From assembly GCF_014196835.1 (NCBI RefSeq), contig NZ_JACIEK010000012.1:62001-126000 (forward strand): a DNA stretch of 64,000 bases, in the 5' to 3' direction. This DNA comes from Aureimonas pseudogalii (GTDB lineage: Bacteria; Pseudomonadota; Alphaproteobacteria; Rhizobiales; Rhizobiaceae). The notes under the pieces were generated by a model. The model made no database searches and was not told the origin of the DNA. It saw nothing but the letters and a program-made list of their open reading frames with translations. Numbering within the stretch: position 1 is the first letter of the stretch; each line of letters starts with the position of its first letter. The position numbers were made by a program, and so were the translations under genes. Shown in pieces: positions 27,299-40,090 of the stretch.

Positions 27299-27804
27299 GG
27301 CTGGGGTCTCCTCACGGGCTCGGACAGGCGAAGATGGGCTTGATCGACCGATAGCCCATTGCCGTGCCGCATGCGACGGGAGGATGGCCCGCTCGTTCGC
27401 CGCGGGGGAAGTCGCTTCGCGGTGGATTTGCCGTCGATCGCGCGCAGCGCCGTCCACGCCTCGAGGCTCTTGGGACAAGACGGCACAGAGCGAGGTCGCC
27501 GACCGCCACGATCGGCGCCGGAGGGGCGAGGGGCCGAGATCATTCGGAGAAAGCCAACGGCACGCGGCCGGTGGGTCGATGACGCGACCCTGCGAAACGA
27601 CCCCCCATCGTCGGGAACCGCGGGTGCCATCAAAATCCGCGTGTTCCCGCGCCCTGGTCGTCTCGATCCGGCTTGTTCACGGCCCGCCATCGAGCGGCAA
27701 CCGTGTCGTTGCGGGTGGCGCCGCGACGGACGCGTTCCAGCTTGAAGCCTCACCGTCCGCCAGGCCCTATCCGCCCGTTCGGTTTCGGCAGCACGAGGAG
27801 TGAG
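27299..27804. other. intergenic stretch, no gene recognised
   Basis: About 500 bp between divergent pxpA and a small unknown gene. Short open frames exist on both strands, but none has a Shine-Dalgarno sequence, conserved motif or convincing composition. It must hold the pxpA promoter and that of the gene at 27805, but I cannot place either. It could be eroded coding sequence. Confidence 0.4.
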
Positions 27805-28098
27805 ATGGCTTGGACGTTCGATCAAGCGCAGGGCGTCGCCTGTATGACGTGCCGATCAACCCTCGACGCTCACTCGGTTCTTTTCGTCACGCATGACGAG
27901 GACGATCATTCCTGGGAGCTCGATGACGGGGCTCCGGTCGATCCGGCGAGCGTCCTCGTGGCGGCGTGGTCCGAGGTCGCCCCGCGGTATCCCGATCTCG
28001 AGGAGATCGCCAGCCTTCCGCCGAGCAAATCGGCCACGCGCGTCGCCGCGGGCGAGCCTTGGCGGAAGCCACGGGACGAGGGAGCCCGAGAAGCGTAG
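27805..28098 (+). CDS. small hypothetical protein with CxxC-like pair and HDEDD motif
   Basis: A 97-residue cytosolic protein starting at an ATG preceded by GAGGAG (27796-27800). It has an ACMTC pair near residue 12-15, the acidic VTHDEDDHSWELDDG segment and a C-terminal LEEIASLPPSK followed by a charged tail. The layout (HDEDD followed by an aromatic, then a DL..LP segment) resembles a group of small uncharacterised proteins, some described as immunity-like, but I cannot place it in a family. There is no signal or membrane segment. It precedes another small frame and the 3' end of a tRNA gene. Confidence 0.65.
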   Translation: MAWTFDQAQGVACMTCRSTLDAHSVLFVTHDEDDHSWELDDGAPVDPASVLVAAWSEVAPRYPDLEEIASLPPSKSATRVAAGEPWRKPRDEGAREA

Positions 28099-28203
28099 GG
28101 CGGGTGGCGCATCACGTCGCGGACGTTCCGCTCGTTGGTGGCGACGCAGGTTCGCTCGCTGGCGGTCATCCCGATCGACCGCTGCCGGCATCCGGATCGA
28201 CCG

Positions 28204-28413
28204 ATGGAGTGGCAGCGCTGGTTCGGGCATCCGGATCAGGACACGATGGCGCGTGAGGAGATGGCGGCCGGCGAACATCTGCTGGAAACGGCGACGCACT
28301 ACGAGATCGCGGACGGGGAGTATCTGCGGGAGGCGGCGCTTGCCACGGACGAAATGATCCACGAAATCGACCGACATTCGGGGCAACATCTCTGGCCGAA
28401 ATCTCCGGTCTGA
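28204..28413 (+). CDS. possible small protein of unknown function
   Basis: A 69-codon frame, MEWQRWFGHPDQDTM onward: acidic and helical, with a plausible third-position GC bias and no recognised domain. No clear ribosome-binding site is visible, and an in-frame TTG at 28135 could extend it. It follows the gene at 27805 by 105 bp on the same strand. It may be genuine or fortuitous. Confidence 0.35.
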   Translation: MEWQRWFGHPDQDTMAREEMAAGEHLLETATHYEIADGEYLREAALATDEMIHEIDRHSGQHLWPKSPV

Positions 28414-28496
28414 CGTCCCGGAAACACCCCGATCTGGCAAAACGGCCAGCGCCGGATGATTTCGCGCTCTGGAAGCCATGCTGTGTGGGGATCGAA

Positions 28497-28571
<75 letters not shown>

Positions 28572-28652
28572 ATTCGATGAAGGCGGATAGACCATACCGG
28601 GCGCGGGGGGTCAAGTGATTCCACGCGCCTTTTTCGGTCCTCCGCCAGAGCG

Positions 28653-29018
28653 TCAGGCGGCGTCCTGGAGCATCTTGCCGACCTCGTCCACGAGCTCGCG
28701 CAGGTGGAAGGGCTTCGACAGGATCTTGGCGTCCTTCGGGGCCTTGGAATCGGGATTGAGCGCCACGGCCGCGAAGCCGGTGATGAACATCACCTTGAGG
28801 TCGGGATCGAGCTCGGTGGCGCGGCGCGCCAGCTCGATGCCGTCCATCTCGGGCATCACGATGTCGGTGAGGAGCAGCGAGAAGGGCTCCTCGCGCAGGC
28901 GCTCGTAGGCCGAGCCGCCATTGTCGTAGGCGGTCACCTCGTAGCCGGCCTTCTCCAGCGCCTTGGCCAGGAACCGGCGCATGTCGTTGTCGTCTTCCGC
29001 GAGGAGAATCTTGTACAT
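28653..29018 (-). CDS. cpdR: single-domain response regulator CpdR
   Basis: A 121-residue stand-alone receiver domain that, unphosphorylated, primes ClpXP for proteolysis of cell-cycle regulators such as CtrA in alphaproteobacteria. MYKILLAEDDNDMRRFLAKAL gives the acidic pocket, LLLTDIVMPEMDG the phospho-acceptor Asp52, and ILSKPFHLRELVDEV the conserved Lys. The sequence is close to rhizobial CpdR throughout, including FITGFAAVALN. It is divergent from N-formylglutamate amidohydrolase, a pairing common in Rhizobiales. A CtrA-like box lies in the shared upstream region. Confidence 0.95.
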   Translation of the reverse strand: MYKILLAEDDNDMRRFLAKALEKAGYEVTAYDNGGSAYERLREEPFSLLLTDIVMPEMDGIELARRATELDPDLKVMFITGFAAVALNPDSKAPKDAKILSKPFHLRELVDEVGKMLQDAA

Positions 29019-29094
29019 CCGTCAGCACCTGTCCGCCGGACCGGAGCCCGTCCCGATCCTATCCTTGTTCGACATGATCCTTTTATCAGATTGC

Positions 29095-29109
29095 TTAAAC
29101 AAGGGCTAA
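29095..29109. promoter_or_regulatory. CtrA-box-like site between cpdR and the amidohydrolase gene
   Basis: TTAA-ACAAGGG-CTAA matches the CtrA consensus TTAA-N7-TTAA with one mismatch and sits in an AT-rich stretch 77 bp upstream of cpdR. CtrA control of its own proteolysis adaptor would be a feedback loop. Only the motif match is seen. Confidence 0.45.
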
Positions 29110-29152
29110 ATGGAATGTTCGAGCGGGAAAGGCGGCCTAGATTCCCTCCCGG

Positions 29153-30082
29153 ATGGTCAAGTTTTCGGAACGAACGAATTTGCCAAGCGCGATACCGAGC
29201 CTGGAGACGGCAGCCGGGCCCAGTCCCGCCTTCGAGATCGTGGAGCCCGCGCGCCAGACCCTGCCCTTCGTCTTCTCCTCGCCCCACAGCGGCCGCTGCT
29301 ACCCGAGCGCCTTCCTGAAGGCCTCGCGCCTCGGCGCCTCGGCCATCCGCCGGTCGGAGGATCTCTTCGTCGACCAGCTCTTCGACTTCGTGCCCTCGCT
29401 CGGCGCGCCGATGATCGCCGCGCGGTTTCCGCGCTGCTATCTCGACGTCAACCGCGAGCCCTACGAGCTCGATCCCGCGATGTTCGCGGGCCCGCTGCCG
29501 GACTGCGCCAATTCCGCCTCGATCCGCGTCGCCGGCGGCCTCGGCACGATCCCGCGCATCGTCGCCGAGCGCGAGGAGATCTACCGCGAGAAGCTGCCCG
29601 TCGAGGAGGTCGCCGTTCGCATCGAGGGCCTCTACCTGCCGTTCCACGCGGCGCTGGAGGCGCTGATCGAGGAGACGCGCCGTCGCTTCGGCTTCGCGAT
29701 CCTCGTGGACTGCCATTCCATGCCCTCCTCGGTGCGGGTGCTGCCGGGCGGGCGCCGGGCCGACATCGTGGTGGGCGACCGGTTCGGCACGAGCGCGGCG
29801 CCCCACTTCGTGGCGATGGCGACGCAGCGCCTCGGCGCCCTCGGCTTCGAGGTGACCCGCAACAAGCCCTATGCGGGCGGCTTCATCACCGAGCGCTACG
29901 GGCGTCCGCGCCGGGGCGTCCATGCCATCCAGCTGGAGATCAACCGCGCCCTCTATGCCGACGAGCAGAACTTCCTGCCGCATGCCGGCTTCGAGGCGAT
30001 GCGCGAGAGGCTCTGGTCCTTCGTGGCGCTCTTCGCGGCCGAGGTGGACGCCGCGCTCGATCGTCCCGCCGCCGCCGAGTGA
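29153..30082 (+). CDS. N-formylglutamate amidohydrolase family protein
   Basis: Hydrolyses N-formylglutamate or related N-acyl amino acids. The 309-residue protein contains FVFSSPHSGRCYPSAF, RRSEDLFVDQLFDF, RCYLDVNREPYELDP, ILVDCHSMPS with the metal-binding His, and VTRNKPYAGGFITERYG, all characteristic of the FGase fold. Despite the name, no histidine-utilisation (hut) genes lie nearby; hisN, a histidine biosynthesis gene, is 88 bp downstream. A shorter start would remove the first 25 variable residues. Confidence 0.92.
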   Translation: MVKFSERTNLPSAIPSLETAAGPSPAFEIVEPARQTLPFVFSSPHSGRCYPSAFLKASRLGASAIRRSEDLFVDQLFDFVPSLGAPMIAARFPRCYLDVNREPYELDPAMFAGPLPDCANSASIRVAGGLGTIPRIVAEREEIYREKLPVEEVAVRIEGLYLPFHAALEALIEETRRRFGFAILVDCHSMPSSVRVLPGGRRADIVVGDRFGTSAAPHFVAMATQRLGALGFEVTRNKPYAGGFITERYGRPRRGVHAIQLEINRALYADEQNFLPHAGFEAMRERLWSFVALFAAEVDAALDRPAAAE

Positions 30083-30170
30083 CGGCCGTCGCAGGGGCGA
30101 CGCCGACCGATGGCCTTCCGCCCCTATCGCGTGCATAAGGCCGAAGCCCCGAACGCCAATCGGAACCCTC

Positions 30171-30956
30171 ATGATGATGCTTCCCGACGTCGACTTCCTG
30201 TTCCATCTCGCCGACGTCGCGGCGGCGCAGACGCTTCCGCGCTTCCGCTCGCGGCTCGTCGTCGACAACAAGCCCAAGGAAGGCTTCACCTTCGATCCCG
30301 TGACCGAGGCCGACCGCGAGGCCGAGAAGGCGATCCGCGCGGCGATCGGCCAGCGCTTCCCCGATCACGCCATTCTCGGCGAGGAGTTCGGGCGCTCCGG
30401 CGAGGGCGATCTCCTGTGGGTGATCGATCCCGTGGACGGCACCCGGCCCTTCATCTGCGGCGTGCCGGTCTGGGGCACGCTGATCGGGCTGACGGTTCGC
30501 GGCAAGGCCGAGTTCGGCATCATGAGCCAGCCCTTCACGGGCGAGCGCTTCTACGCAACGCCCGAGGGCGGCTACGGCGAGGGGCCGCACACCGGCCGCT
30601 ACGCGCTGGCCGTGCGCGACGTCGGCGGGCTGGAAAACGCGACGCTCTTCTCCTCGGCGCCCGAGCTCTTCCGGGGCGGCCTCAAGGATCGCTTCCAGAC
30701 GCTGGTGGACGCGGTGCGCCTCACCCGCTTCGGCTGCGACTGCTACGCCTTCGCGATGCTGGCGGCCGGCCATGTCGATCTCTGCGTCGAGCCGGGCCTG
30801 CAGCCCTACGACATCGTGGCGCTGACGCCGCTGGTGGAGCGGGCGGGCGGCGTCGTCACCACCTTCTCGGGCGACCGGCCGGAAGAGGGCGGCGACGTGA
30901 TCGCCGCGGCGACGCCGCAGCTGCACGAGGCGGCGCTGCGCCTTCTCAACGGCTGA
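30171..30956 (+). CDS. hisN: histidinol-phosphatase, inositol-monophosphatase family
   Basis: Dephosphorylates histidinol phosphate in histidine synthesis. The 261-residue protein has TFDPVTEADREAEKAIR, the ILGEEFG metal-binding glutamate, WVIDPVDGTRPFICGVPVWGTLIGL (signature WVIDPVDGT with metal Asp ligands) and CEPGLQPYDIVALTPLVERAGG. The sequence is close to HisN-type IMPases of alphaproteobacteria rather than SuhB (FICGVPVWGT). Three consecutive ATGs (30171, 30174, 30177) leave the exact start open by two residues. Confidence 0.9.
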   Translation: MMMLPDVDFLFHLADVAAAQTLPRFRSRLVVDNKPKEGFTFDPVTEADREAEKAIRAAIGQRFPDHAILGEEFGRSGEGDLLWVIDPVDGTRPFICGVPVWGTLIGLTVRGKAEFGIMSQPFTGERFYATPEGGYGEGPHTGRYALAVRDVGGLENATLFSSAPELFRGGLKDRFQTLVDAVRLTRFGCDCYAFAMLAAGHVDLCVEPGLQPYDIVALTPLVERAGGVVTTFSGDRPEEGGDVIAAATPQLHEAALRLLNG

Positions 30957-30972
30957 GGCGCAAGCGCCGCGT

Positions 30973-31998
30973 TCAAGGCGCGGCGATCGTCTCGCTCTCG
31001 GCCGCTCTTGCCTGCGTCGGCGTCTCCTCGGCTTCCCGTCGCGGCAGGCTCGATCCGACGAAGCTCTCGATCGCCGCGAGCACCGGTTCGCGAAACCGGT
31101 CGGCCTCCTGCAGCAGTTCGTGGCGGGCGCCGGGCACGCCCAGATGATGGCCGGTGCGCATGCGCCAAGCCAGGCGCGCGCTGGCACCGCTCGGCACCAC
31201 GCGGTCCGCGCCGGCGGTGATCACCAGCGTCGGCAGCGCCATGGCCGCGATCGTGTCGGAGCGCTCGAAGCGCCGGGCGGTGCGCAGCATCGCGCGCAAC
31301 CATGAGGCCGAGAACGAGTGCACCACGAGGTTCGGCGCGGCGGCCTCGATCGCGCGGTTGCGAAGGAAGCGCCGGGCGTCGTGGGTGAGAGGATTGCCGG
31401 CGAGCGTGGTGCCGGGGCCGGCGCGCGCGGCGCGGCGAACGGGCAGATGGCCGAGGCCCGCGACGTGGAGAAGCCCGGCGGCCGCGGCGTAGAACCGGTG
31501 GAGACCGGCCGAGCCCGGCAGCGCGACGAGCGGCGCGGTGAGCACGAGACGCTCGACCTGCGGCTCCAGCAGAGGCATGGCGGCAAGGGCGACGAGACCG
31601 CCCATCGAATGGGCGACCACGGCATGGGGGCCGGGGCAGCGCACCCACGCGACCTCGCGCAGGAAGCGGTCGAGATCCTCCACCAGAAGCCCGAACCGCG
31701 GCAGATGCCCGACCGAGGCGAAGCGCGACAGGCGGCCGGAGCCGCCCTGGCCGCGCCAGTCGAACGTCGCCACGCAGAAGCCGCGCGCAGAGAGATCGCG
31801 CATCGTCTCGAAATACTTTTCGAGCGCCTCGTTGCGACCCTGCAGGAGGGTGATCGTGCCGCGCGCCGGCCCGGTGGCGGGCACGACCGCGCAGCGAAGG
31901 CGCGCGCCATCGCCCGTCTCCAGCCAGGAAAGCGCGAGGCCATCCGGCGGCGGGTTGTCGTCGGTGGCGACGAAGCTCGGTTCGGGGTCGATGCTCAA
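30973..31998 (-). CDS. lysophospholipase-like alpha/beta hydrolase (PldB type)
   Basis: A 341-residue cytosolic hydrolase: GTITLLQGRNEALEKYFETMRDL precedes FDWRGQGGSGR. The nucleophile elbow VAHSMGGLVALAAM, the acid in VITAGADRVVPS and the His in VPGARHELLQEADRFR complete the triad. The pattern is that of PldB monoacylglycerol lipase/lysophospholipases. The predicted start is TTG at 31998, with AAGGG six bases upstream and no ATG/GTG nearby; translation further upstream would run into the hairpin repeat region. It is convergent with hisN, stops 16 bp apart. Confidence 0.88.
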   Translation of the reverse strand: MSIDPEPSFVATDDNPPPDGLALSWLETGDGARLRCAVVPATGPARGTITLLQGRNEALEKYFETMRDLSARGFCVATFDWRGQGGSGRLSRFASVGHLPRFGLLVEDLDRFLREVAWVRCPGPHAVVAHSMGGLVALAAMPLLEPQVERLVLTAPLVALPGSAGLHRFYAAAAGLLHVAGLGHLPVRRAARAGPGTTLAGNPLTHDARRFLRNRAIEAAAPNLVVHSFSASWLRAMLRTARRFERSDTIAAMALPTLVITAGADRVVPSGASARLAWRMRTGHHLGVPGARHELLQEADRFREPVLAAIESFVGSSLPRREAEETPTQARAAESETIAAP

Positions 31999-32123
31999 GG
32001 CCAGCCCTTCGCTCTCGCGCCGGCCCTCGCAGGGGGGCGATCCCCCCGACGCGCCCGCCGGATCGCTTGAAGCACGTCCTAGCGCAGCCGGTGGGCGGTT
32101 TGAAGGTGGATGTCGAACGGGTT

Positions 32124-32334
32124 GAGGCCGGAAGCCCTGAACGGACTTCCGGCCTCGAACGACCACAGCAGAAGGGACGGGACGCTGCGGCCGTCTTCGT
32201 GAGCCGGCGAGGAGGCCGGCGATGAGCGAGGTCGGGAACCCTCTTCGAGGTTCCCGACCCCAAGCGGCTGCGACGGAAGGGACGGGACGCCGCAGCCGTT
32301 GGGTGGGAAGGGCGACGCCGGTGGCGCGCCCTTC
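32124..32334. repeat. cluster of palindromic intergenic repeats (two ~105-bp units plus a third hairpin)
   Basis: Two consecutive units share one architecture: a hairpin (11-bp arms 32124-32134/32146-32156; 11-bp arms 32230-32240/32249-32259), a 15-16 bp spacer, then the conserved tail GAAGGGACGGGACGC, then GC-GCCGT. The tails start at 32171 and 32276, 105 bp apart. The stem sequences differ between units but remain self-complementary. A third hairpin with 8-bp arms (32307-32314 and 32327-32334) and an inner CGCC/GGCG pair abuts the stop of the gene at 32351. No coding gene is supported here. Confidence 0.75.
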
Positions 32335-32350
32335 GATTCGTCGGGAGCCC

Positions 32351-32761
32351 TTAGCCCCCGTATCCGTGCCGGCCGCCCTCGCGGAAGCGGTCGTAGTCGC
32401 GGGCGCCGCGCTCCCAGCCGATGCGCTCGGAGCCGAGAATGTCGCCGTCGCGGGCATCGAGCGCCACGCGGATCACCGCGCCGTTGGGCCGCACCGCGGT
32501 GGCGACGTAGCGATCGCGGCGCAGACGGATGTCGCGGATTTCGACGAAGCCCGAGCGGCGCAGGATGCGCGCGATCCGCCGCTCCGGCAGCACGTCGCGG
32601 AACGCCTCCCGGTGCGGCCCGCCATGCTCCCAGCGGTCGGCATCCAGCCGCCCGTCGCGCTCGACATGGACGGCGCCGCGCTCGCGCCAATCGGCCTGCG
32701 CCGGCAGGGCCACGGCAGCGAGGCCGAGCGAGAGAAGAAGCGCAGAGAGGACCGACTTCAT
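32351..32761 (-). CDS. small exported protein, PepSY-like, function unknown
   Basis: A 136-residue precursor with a signal peptide ([23 protein letters not shown]). The mature part is charged: an arginine/histidine-rich segment, then [34 protein letters not shown] and [19 protein letters not shown]. This alternation resembles the PepSY/YpeB-like beta-alpha layout of small periplasmic proteins, without proof of membership. An arginine/glycine-rich tail follows. The gene is divergent from hsp20 across 363 bp. Confidence 0.75.
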   Translation of the reverse strand: MKSVLSALLLSLGLAAVALPAQADWRERGAVHVERDGRLDADRWEHGGPHREAFRDVLPERRIARILRRSGFVEIRDIRLRRDRYVATAVRPNGAVIRVALDARDGDILGSERIGWERGARDYDRFREGGRHGYGG

Positions 32762-32979
32762 GGCGAGACCTTCCGGGGTCGAGACCCCCTTTCGAGCGAC
32801 CGGCGAGGCGCCTCGTCGCTCTTCATGTCGCCACCATGGGGCCCGCGAGGTGAACGGAAGCGGAAGGCGTCGTTCATCTTCGGTTCACGGGCGAGAATCC
32901 GCCGCGGTCGCAAGTTTCGCGGGCAAAAAGCGAAGCGTCGGAAGGGGTTAAGCCGCCGTAAAATTTCTGCGGGAAAAAT

Positions 32980-33008
32980 CTTGAAGCCGATTTCGCCGGC
33001 TCCCATCT
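32980..33008 (+). promoter_or_regulatory. sigma-32 (RpoH)-type promoter of hsp20
   Basis: CTTGAA (32980-32985), a 16-bp spacer and CCCATCT (33002-33008) closely match the heat-shock consensus CTTGAA...CCCATNT. A start site about 33015 would give a 110-nt leader. Confidence 0.75.
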
Positions 33009-33014
33009 CATTCC

Positions 33015-33124
33015 CAGCGGCCGCCGAAACGGGGCCGCCGGCCATCGGGCCCTCGCCGCCTCGTGCGGGAGAAACGTCCGGTCGCCACCGTCGCAAACCC
33101 TGTTGCTTCCTATGGAGAACGACC
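33015..33124 (+). promoter_or_regulatory. candidate ROSE-type RNA thermometer in the hsp20 leader
   Basis: The 110-nt 5' leader contains GC-rich foldable segments. It ends with TTGCTTCC (33103-33110) facing the Shine-Dalgarno GGAG (33114-33117) and the ATG at 33125. The UUGCU next to a complement of the ribosome-binding site is the diagnostic ROSE feature of rhizobial small heat-shock genes. The folding is inferred by eye. Confidence 0.55.
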
Positions 33125-33586
33125 ATGCGTCAGTACGACTTCGCCCCCCTCTATCGCTCCACCGTCGGTTTCGACCGCCTCTTCTCGATGCTCGACACGC
33201 TGGGCTCGGGTGAGAACGCGCAGAGCTATCCGCCCTACAACATCGAGCGCACCGGCGAGAACGCCTACCGCATCACCATGGCGGTCGCGGGCTTCTCGGA
33301 TACCGAACTCTCGATCGAGTCGCGCGAGAACGGTCTCACCGTGAAGGGCGAGAAGGCCGAGGAGACGGCCGAGGGCTCCGAGTTCCTCTATCGCGGCATC
33401 GCGGGGCGCGCCTTCGAGCGCCGCTTCCAGCTGGCCGAGCATGTCGAGGTGCGCGGCGCCAGCCTGAAGAACGGCCTGCTGCACATCGACCTCGTGCGCG
33501 TCATTCCCGAGGCGCTGAAGCCCCGCAAGATCGAGATCGCGACGGCCAACGCCAACGCGCGGTCGATCGAGGCCACCGCCGCCTGA
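33125..33586 (+). CDS. Hsp20/IbpA-family small heat-shock protein
   Basis: An ATP-independent holdase of 153 residues. An N-terminal arm ([23 protein letters not shown]) precedes the alpha-crystallin domain (about 36-125; [68 protein letters not shown]). The C-terminal [12 protein letters not shown] contains the usual I-x-I-like anchor region. The start is fixed by GGAG eight bases upstream and by similarity to IbpA proteins. A sigma-32-type promoter and a ROSE-like leader predict dual heat control. A strong terminator follows. Confidence 0.96.
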   Translation: MRQYDFAPLYRSTVGFDRLFSMLDTLGSGENAQSYPPYNIERTGENAYRITMAVAGFSDTELSIESRENGLTVKGEKAEETAEGSEFLYRGIAGRAFERRFQLAEHVEVRGASLKNGLLHIDLVRVIPEALKPRKIEIATANANARSIEATAA

Positions 33587-33623
33587 GGCGAGCCTTCGGC
33601 TCGAACTTGAGCGACCAAACGAG

Positions 33624-33651
33624 AACGGCGCCCCTCGGGGCGCCGTTTTTT
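33624..33651 (+). terminator. intrinsic terminator after hsp20
   Basis: A 10-bp GC-rich stem, ACGGCGCCCC paired with GGGGCGCCGT, is followed by TTTTTT, about 40 bp past the hsp20 stop and between convergent genes. Confidence 0.9.
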
Positions 33652-33675
33652 GCGTCTGGCTTATGAGCGCAAAGC

Positions 33676-34725
33676 TCAGGCGATGGCGGCCGCGAAGCGC
33701 TCGACGTCGCCCGGCTCGGTCGACCAGCTGGTGACCAGGCGGATCAGCTGCTCGTTCTCGCCGATCAGCGTCGGGCTGCCATGCGGCGGGTTCCAGTCGT
33801 AGAACACCGCGCCCTCGGCCCGCAGCTTGGCCGCGGTCGCCGTCTCGACGATGGCGAAGACCTCGTTGGTGCGCGTGTTCCAGGCCTCGCGCGCATGGGT
33901 GGAGCGGCGGATGCCCTCGCGCAGCGCGTCGGCCATGGCGTTGGAATGGGCGGCGAGCTTCAGCCACAGGCCGTCGCCGAGATAGGCGGTGAACTGCGCC
34001 GCGACGAAGCGCGTCTTGGAGAAGAGCTGGGCGCCGCGCTTGCGGATATAGGGAAACTGGCGGGCCTTCTCGGGGTCGAAGAAGACCACGGCCTCGGCGC
34101 ACCAGCAGCCGTTCTTCGTGGCGCCGAAGGAGAGGATGTCGACGCCCGCGCGCCAGGTCATGTCGGCGGGCGAGGCGTTGGAGGCGACGAGCGCGTTGGC
34201 GAAGCGCGCGCCGTCCATGTGCAGCGACAGGCCGCGCTCGTGAGCGATGTCCGCAATCGCCCCGATCTCGCCCACCGTGTAGAGCGTGCCCGCCTCGCCC
34301 GGCTGCGACACGGTGACCGCCATCGGCTGGCCCGCATGGATGAAGTCGGGCCGGAACCGCGCCAGCTCGCGCTTCAGATTATAGGGGTCGATCAGCCCGT
34401 TGGCGCCGTCCACCGGCGCCATGCGCGCCCCGTGGGTGAAGAATTCCGGCGCGCCGCACTCGTCCTCGATGACATGCGCCTCGCGGTGGCAGAGCACCAC
34501 GCCGCCGGGCCGGTTGACCGCGGCGAAGGCCAGCGAGTTGGCGGCGGTGCCGGTGCCCACGAAGAACACGGCGACCTCGCGCTCGAAGATCTCGTCGAAG
34601 CGGCGCTCCACCGCCTTGTCGAGTTCGCTGGCGCCATAGGCGGCCGCCATGCCCGAGGCATTGGCGGCGAGCGCGTCGTTAATCGCCGGGTGGACGCCGG
34701 ACCAGTTGTCGGAAGCAAAGATCAT
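33676..34725 (-). CDS. ltaE: low-specificity L-threonine aldolase
   Basis: A PLP-dependent enzyme cleaving L-threonine/allo-threonine to glycine and acetaldehyde. The 349-residue protein starts MIFASDNWSGVHPAI. FVGTGTAANSLAFAA binds the cofactor phosphate and AHVIEDECGAPEFFTHGA is conserved. LHMDGARFANAL includes the Asp that contacts the pyridine nitrogen, and SFGATKNGCWCAEAVVFFD holds the Schiff-base Lys (ATKNG). It is close to the alphaproteobacterial LtaE/GLY1 group. It is convergent with hsp20 and divergent from gltB, across a 367-bp region that mainly serves gltB. Confidence 0.94.
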   Translation of the reverse strand: MIFASDNWSGVHPAINDALAANASGMAAAYGASELDKAVERRFDEIFEREVAVFFVGTGTAANSLAFAAVNRPGGVVLCHREAHVIEDECGAPEFFTHGARMAPVDGANGLIDPYNLKRELARFRPDFIHAGQPMAVTVSQPGEAGTLYTVGEIGAIADIAHERGLSLHMDGARFANALVASNASPADMTWRAGVDILSFGATKNGCWCAEAVVFFDPEKARQFPYIRKRGAQLFSKTRFVAAQFTAYLGDGLWLKLAAHSNAMADALREGIRRSTHAREAWNTRTNEVFAIVETATAAKLRAEGAVFYDWNPPHGSPTLIGENEQLIRLVTSWSTEPGDVERFAAAIA

Positions 34726-34862
34726 CGCCGCTGACTATCGCCTCGCCGCGCCACGAACAAGAGACCCGGGCGACGTGTCGCCCCGCGGCGGCTTCAACTC
34801 GCGGGCGCCAGAGGTTAGAACGGATCTTGCCGGGCGTGCCCAAGTCTGCGATAAGTGCGATG

Positions 34863-34881
34863 ATAGGTCAGTAGTGCTGCC
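34863..34881 (+). promoter_or_regulatory. glt-shared upstream motif, copy 1 (gltB)
   Basis: ATAGGTCAGTAGTGCTGCC ends 211 bp before the gltB start. The same 19-mer with three differences lies 199 bp before gltD, and weaker similarity continues for another 15 bp. The core CAGTA-N-TGCTG has partial dyad symmetry. Downstream in the gltB leader are two copies of CCCTTCGGGC (35001-35010, 35019-35028) that can form small hairpins. Candidate shared operator or promoter. Confidence 0.55.
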
Positions 34882-35092
34882 CTAAATTGTCCGCCGGATG
34901 CCGGTGGACGACGGGTGGCACGGGCAATGCCCCTCGCGCGTTCGCGTGAACGACGGGTCATGCCGGACCGGTGACGATCGGCCCTTGCGGCGCGGAAGGT
35001 CCCTTCGGGCCGGCCGTGCCCTTCGGGCTGCGAGGAAGGGGGGTCGGTCCATGGTGGGACGGCGCCCCCGCGAAACGAGGGAGACCGCCGTG

Positions 35093-39811
<4,719 letters not shown>

Positions 39812-39817
39812 CCGGCG

Positions 39818-40090
39818 ATGCCGAAGCTCCGGCCGCGGGCGGCGGCGCTCGCGGTTCTCGTCGCCGTCGCCATGCCCGTCGCCGCCTGGTGGATCGGCGG
39901 GCAGTGGCATGGGGCCAGCGCGGTCGCGGGTCTGGCGCTCGGGCTCTGCGTCTACAACTGGCGCGTGATCCTGCACTGGGCTCCATGGTGGTCGATTGAC
40001 GAATGGCCTCCCTCTTCGGCCGCGCACGTCTATATCGCACGACAGAAGCCGCGACCGGTGTCGCGGTCTGATCATTCGGGAGACGTTCGC
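39818..40090 (+). other. in-frame upstream extension of the GST gene with two predicted membrane helices
   Basis: From an ATG 6 bp after the gltB stop, the frame runs without a stop into the GST gene. The first 60 codons encode a coherent two-helix membrane hairpin (RAAALAVLVAVAMPVAAWW and SAVAGLALGLCVYNW). The last 30 codons look non-coding. It may be a separate small membrane-protein gene that lost its stop codon, or a membrane-anchored long form of the GST. A GGGAG sequence before the ATG at 40091 supports the short GST start. Confidence 0.45.
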
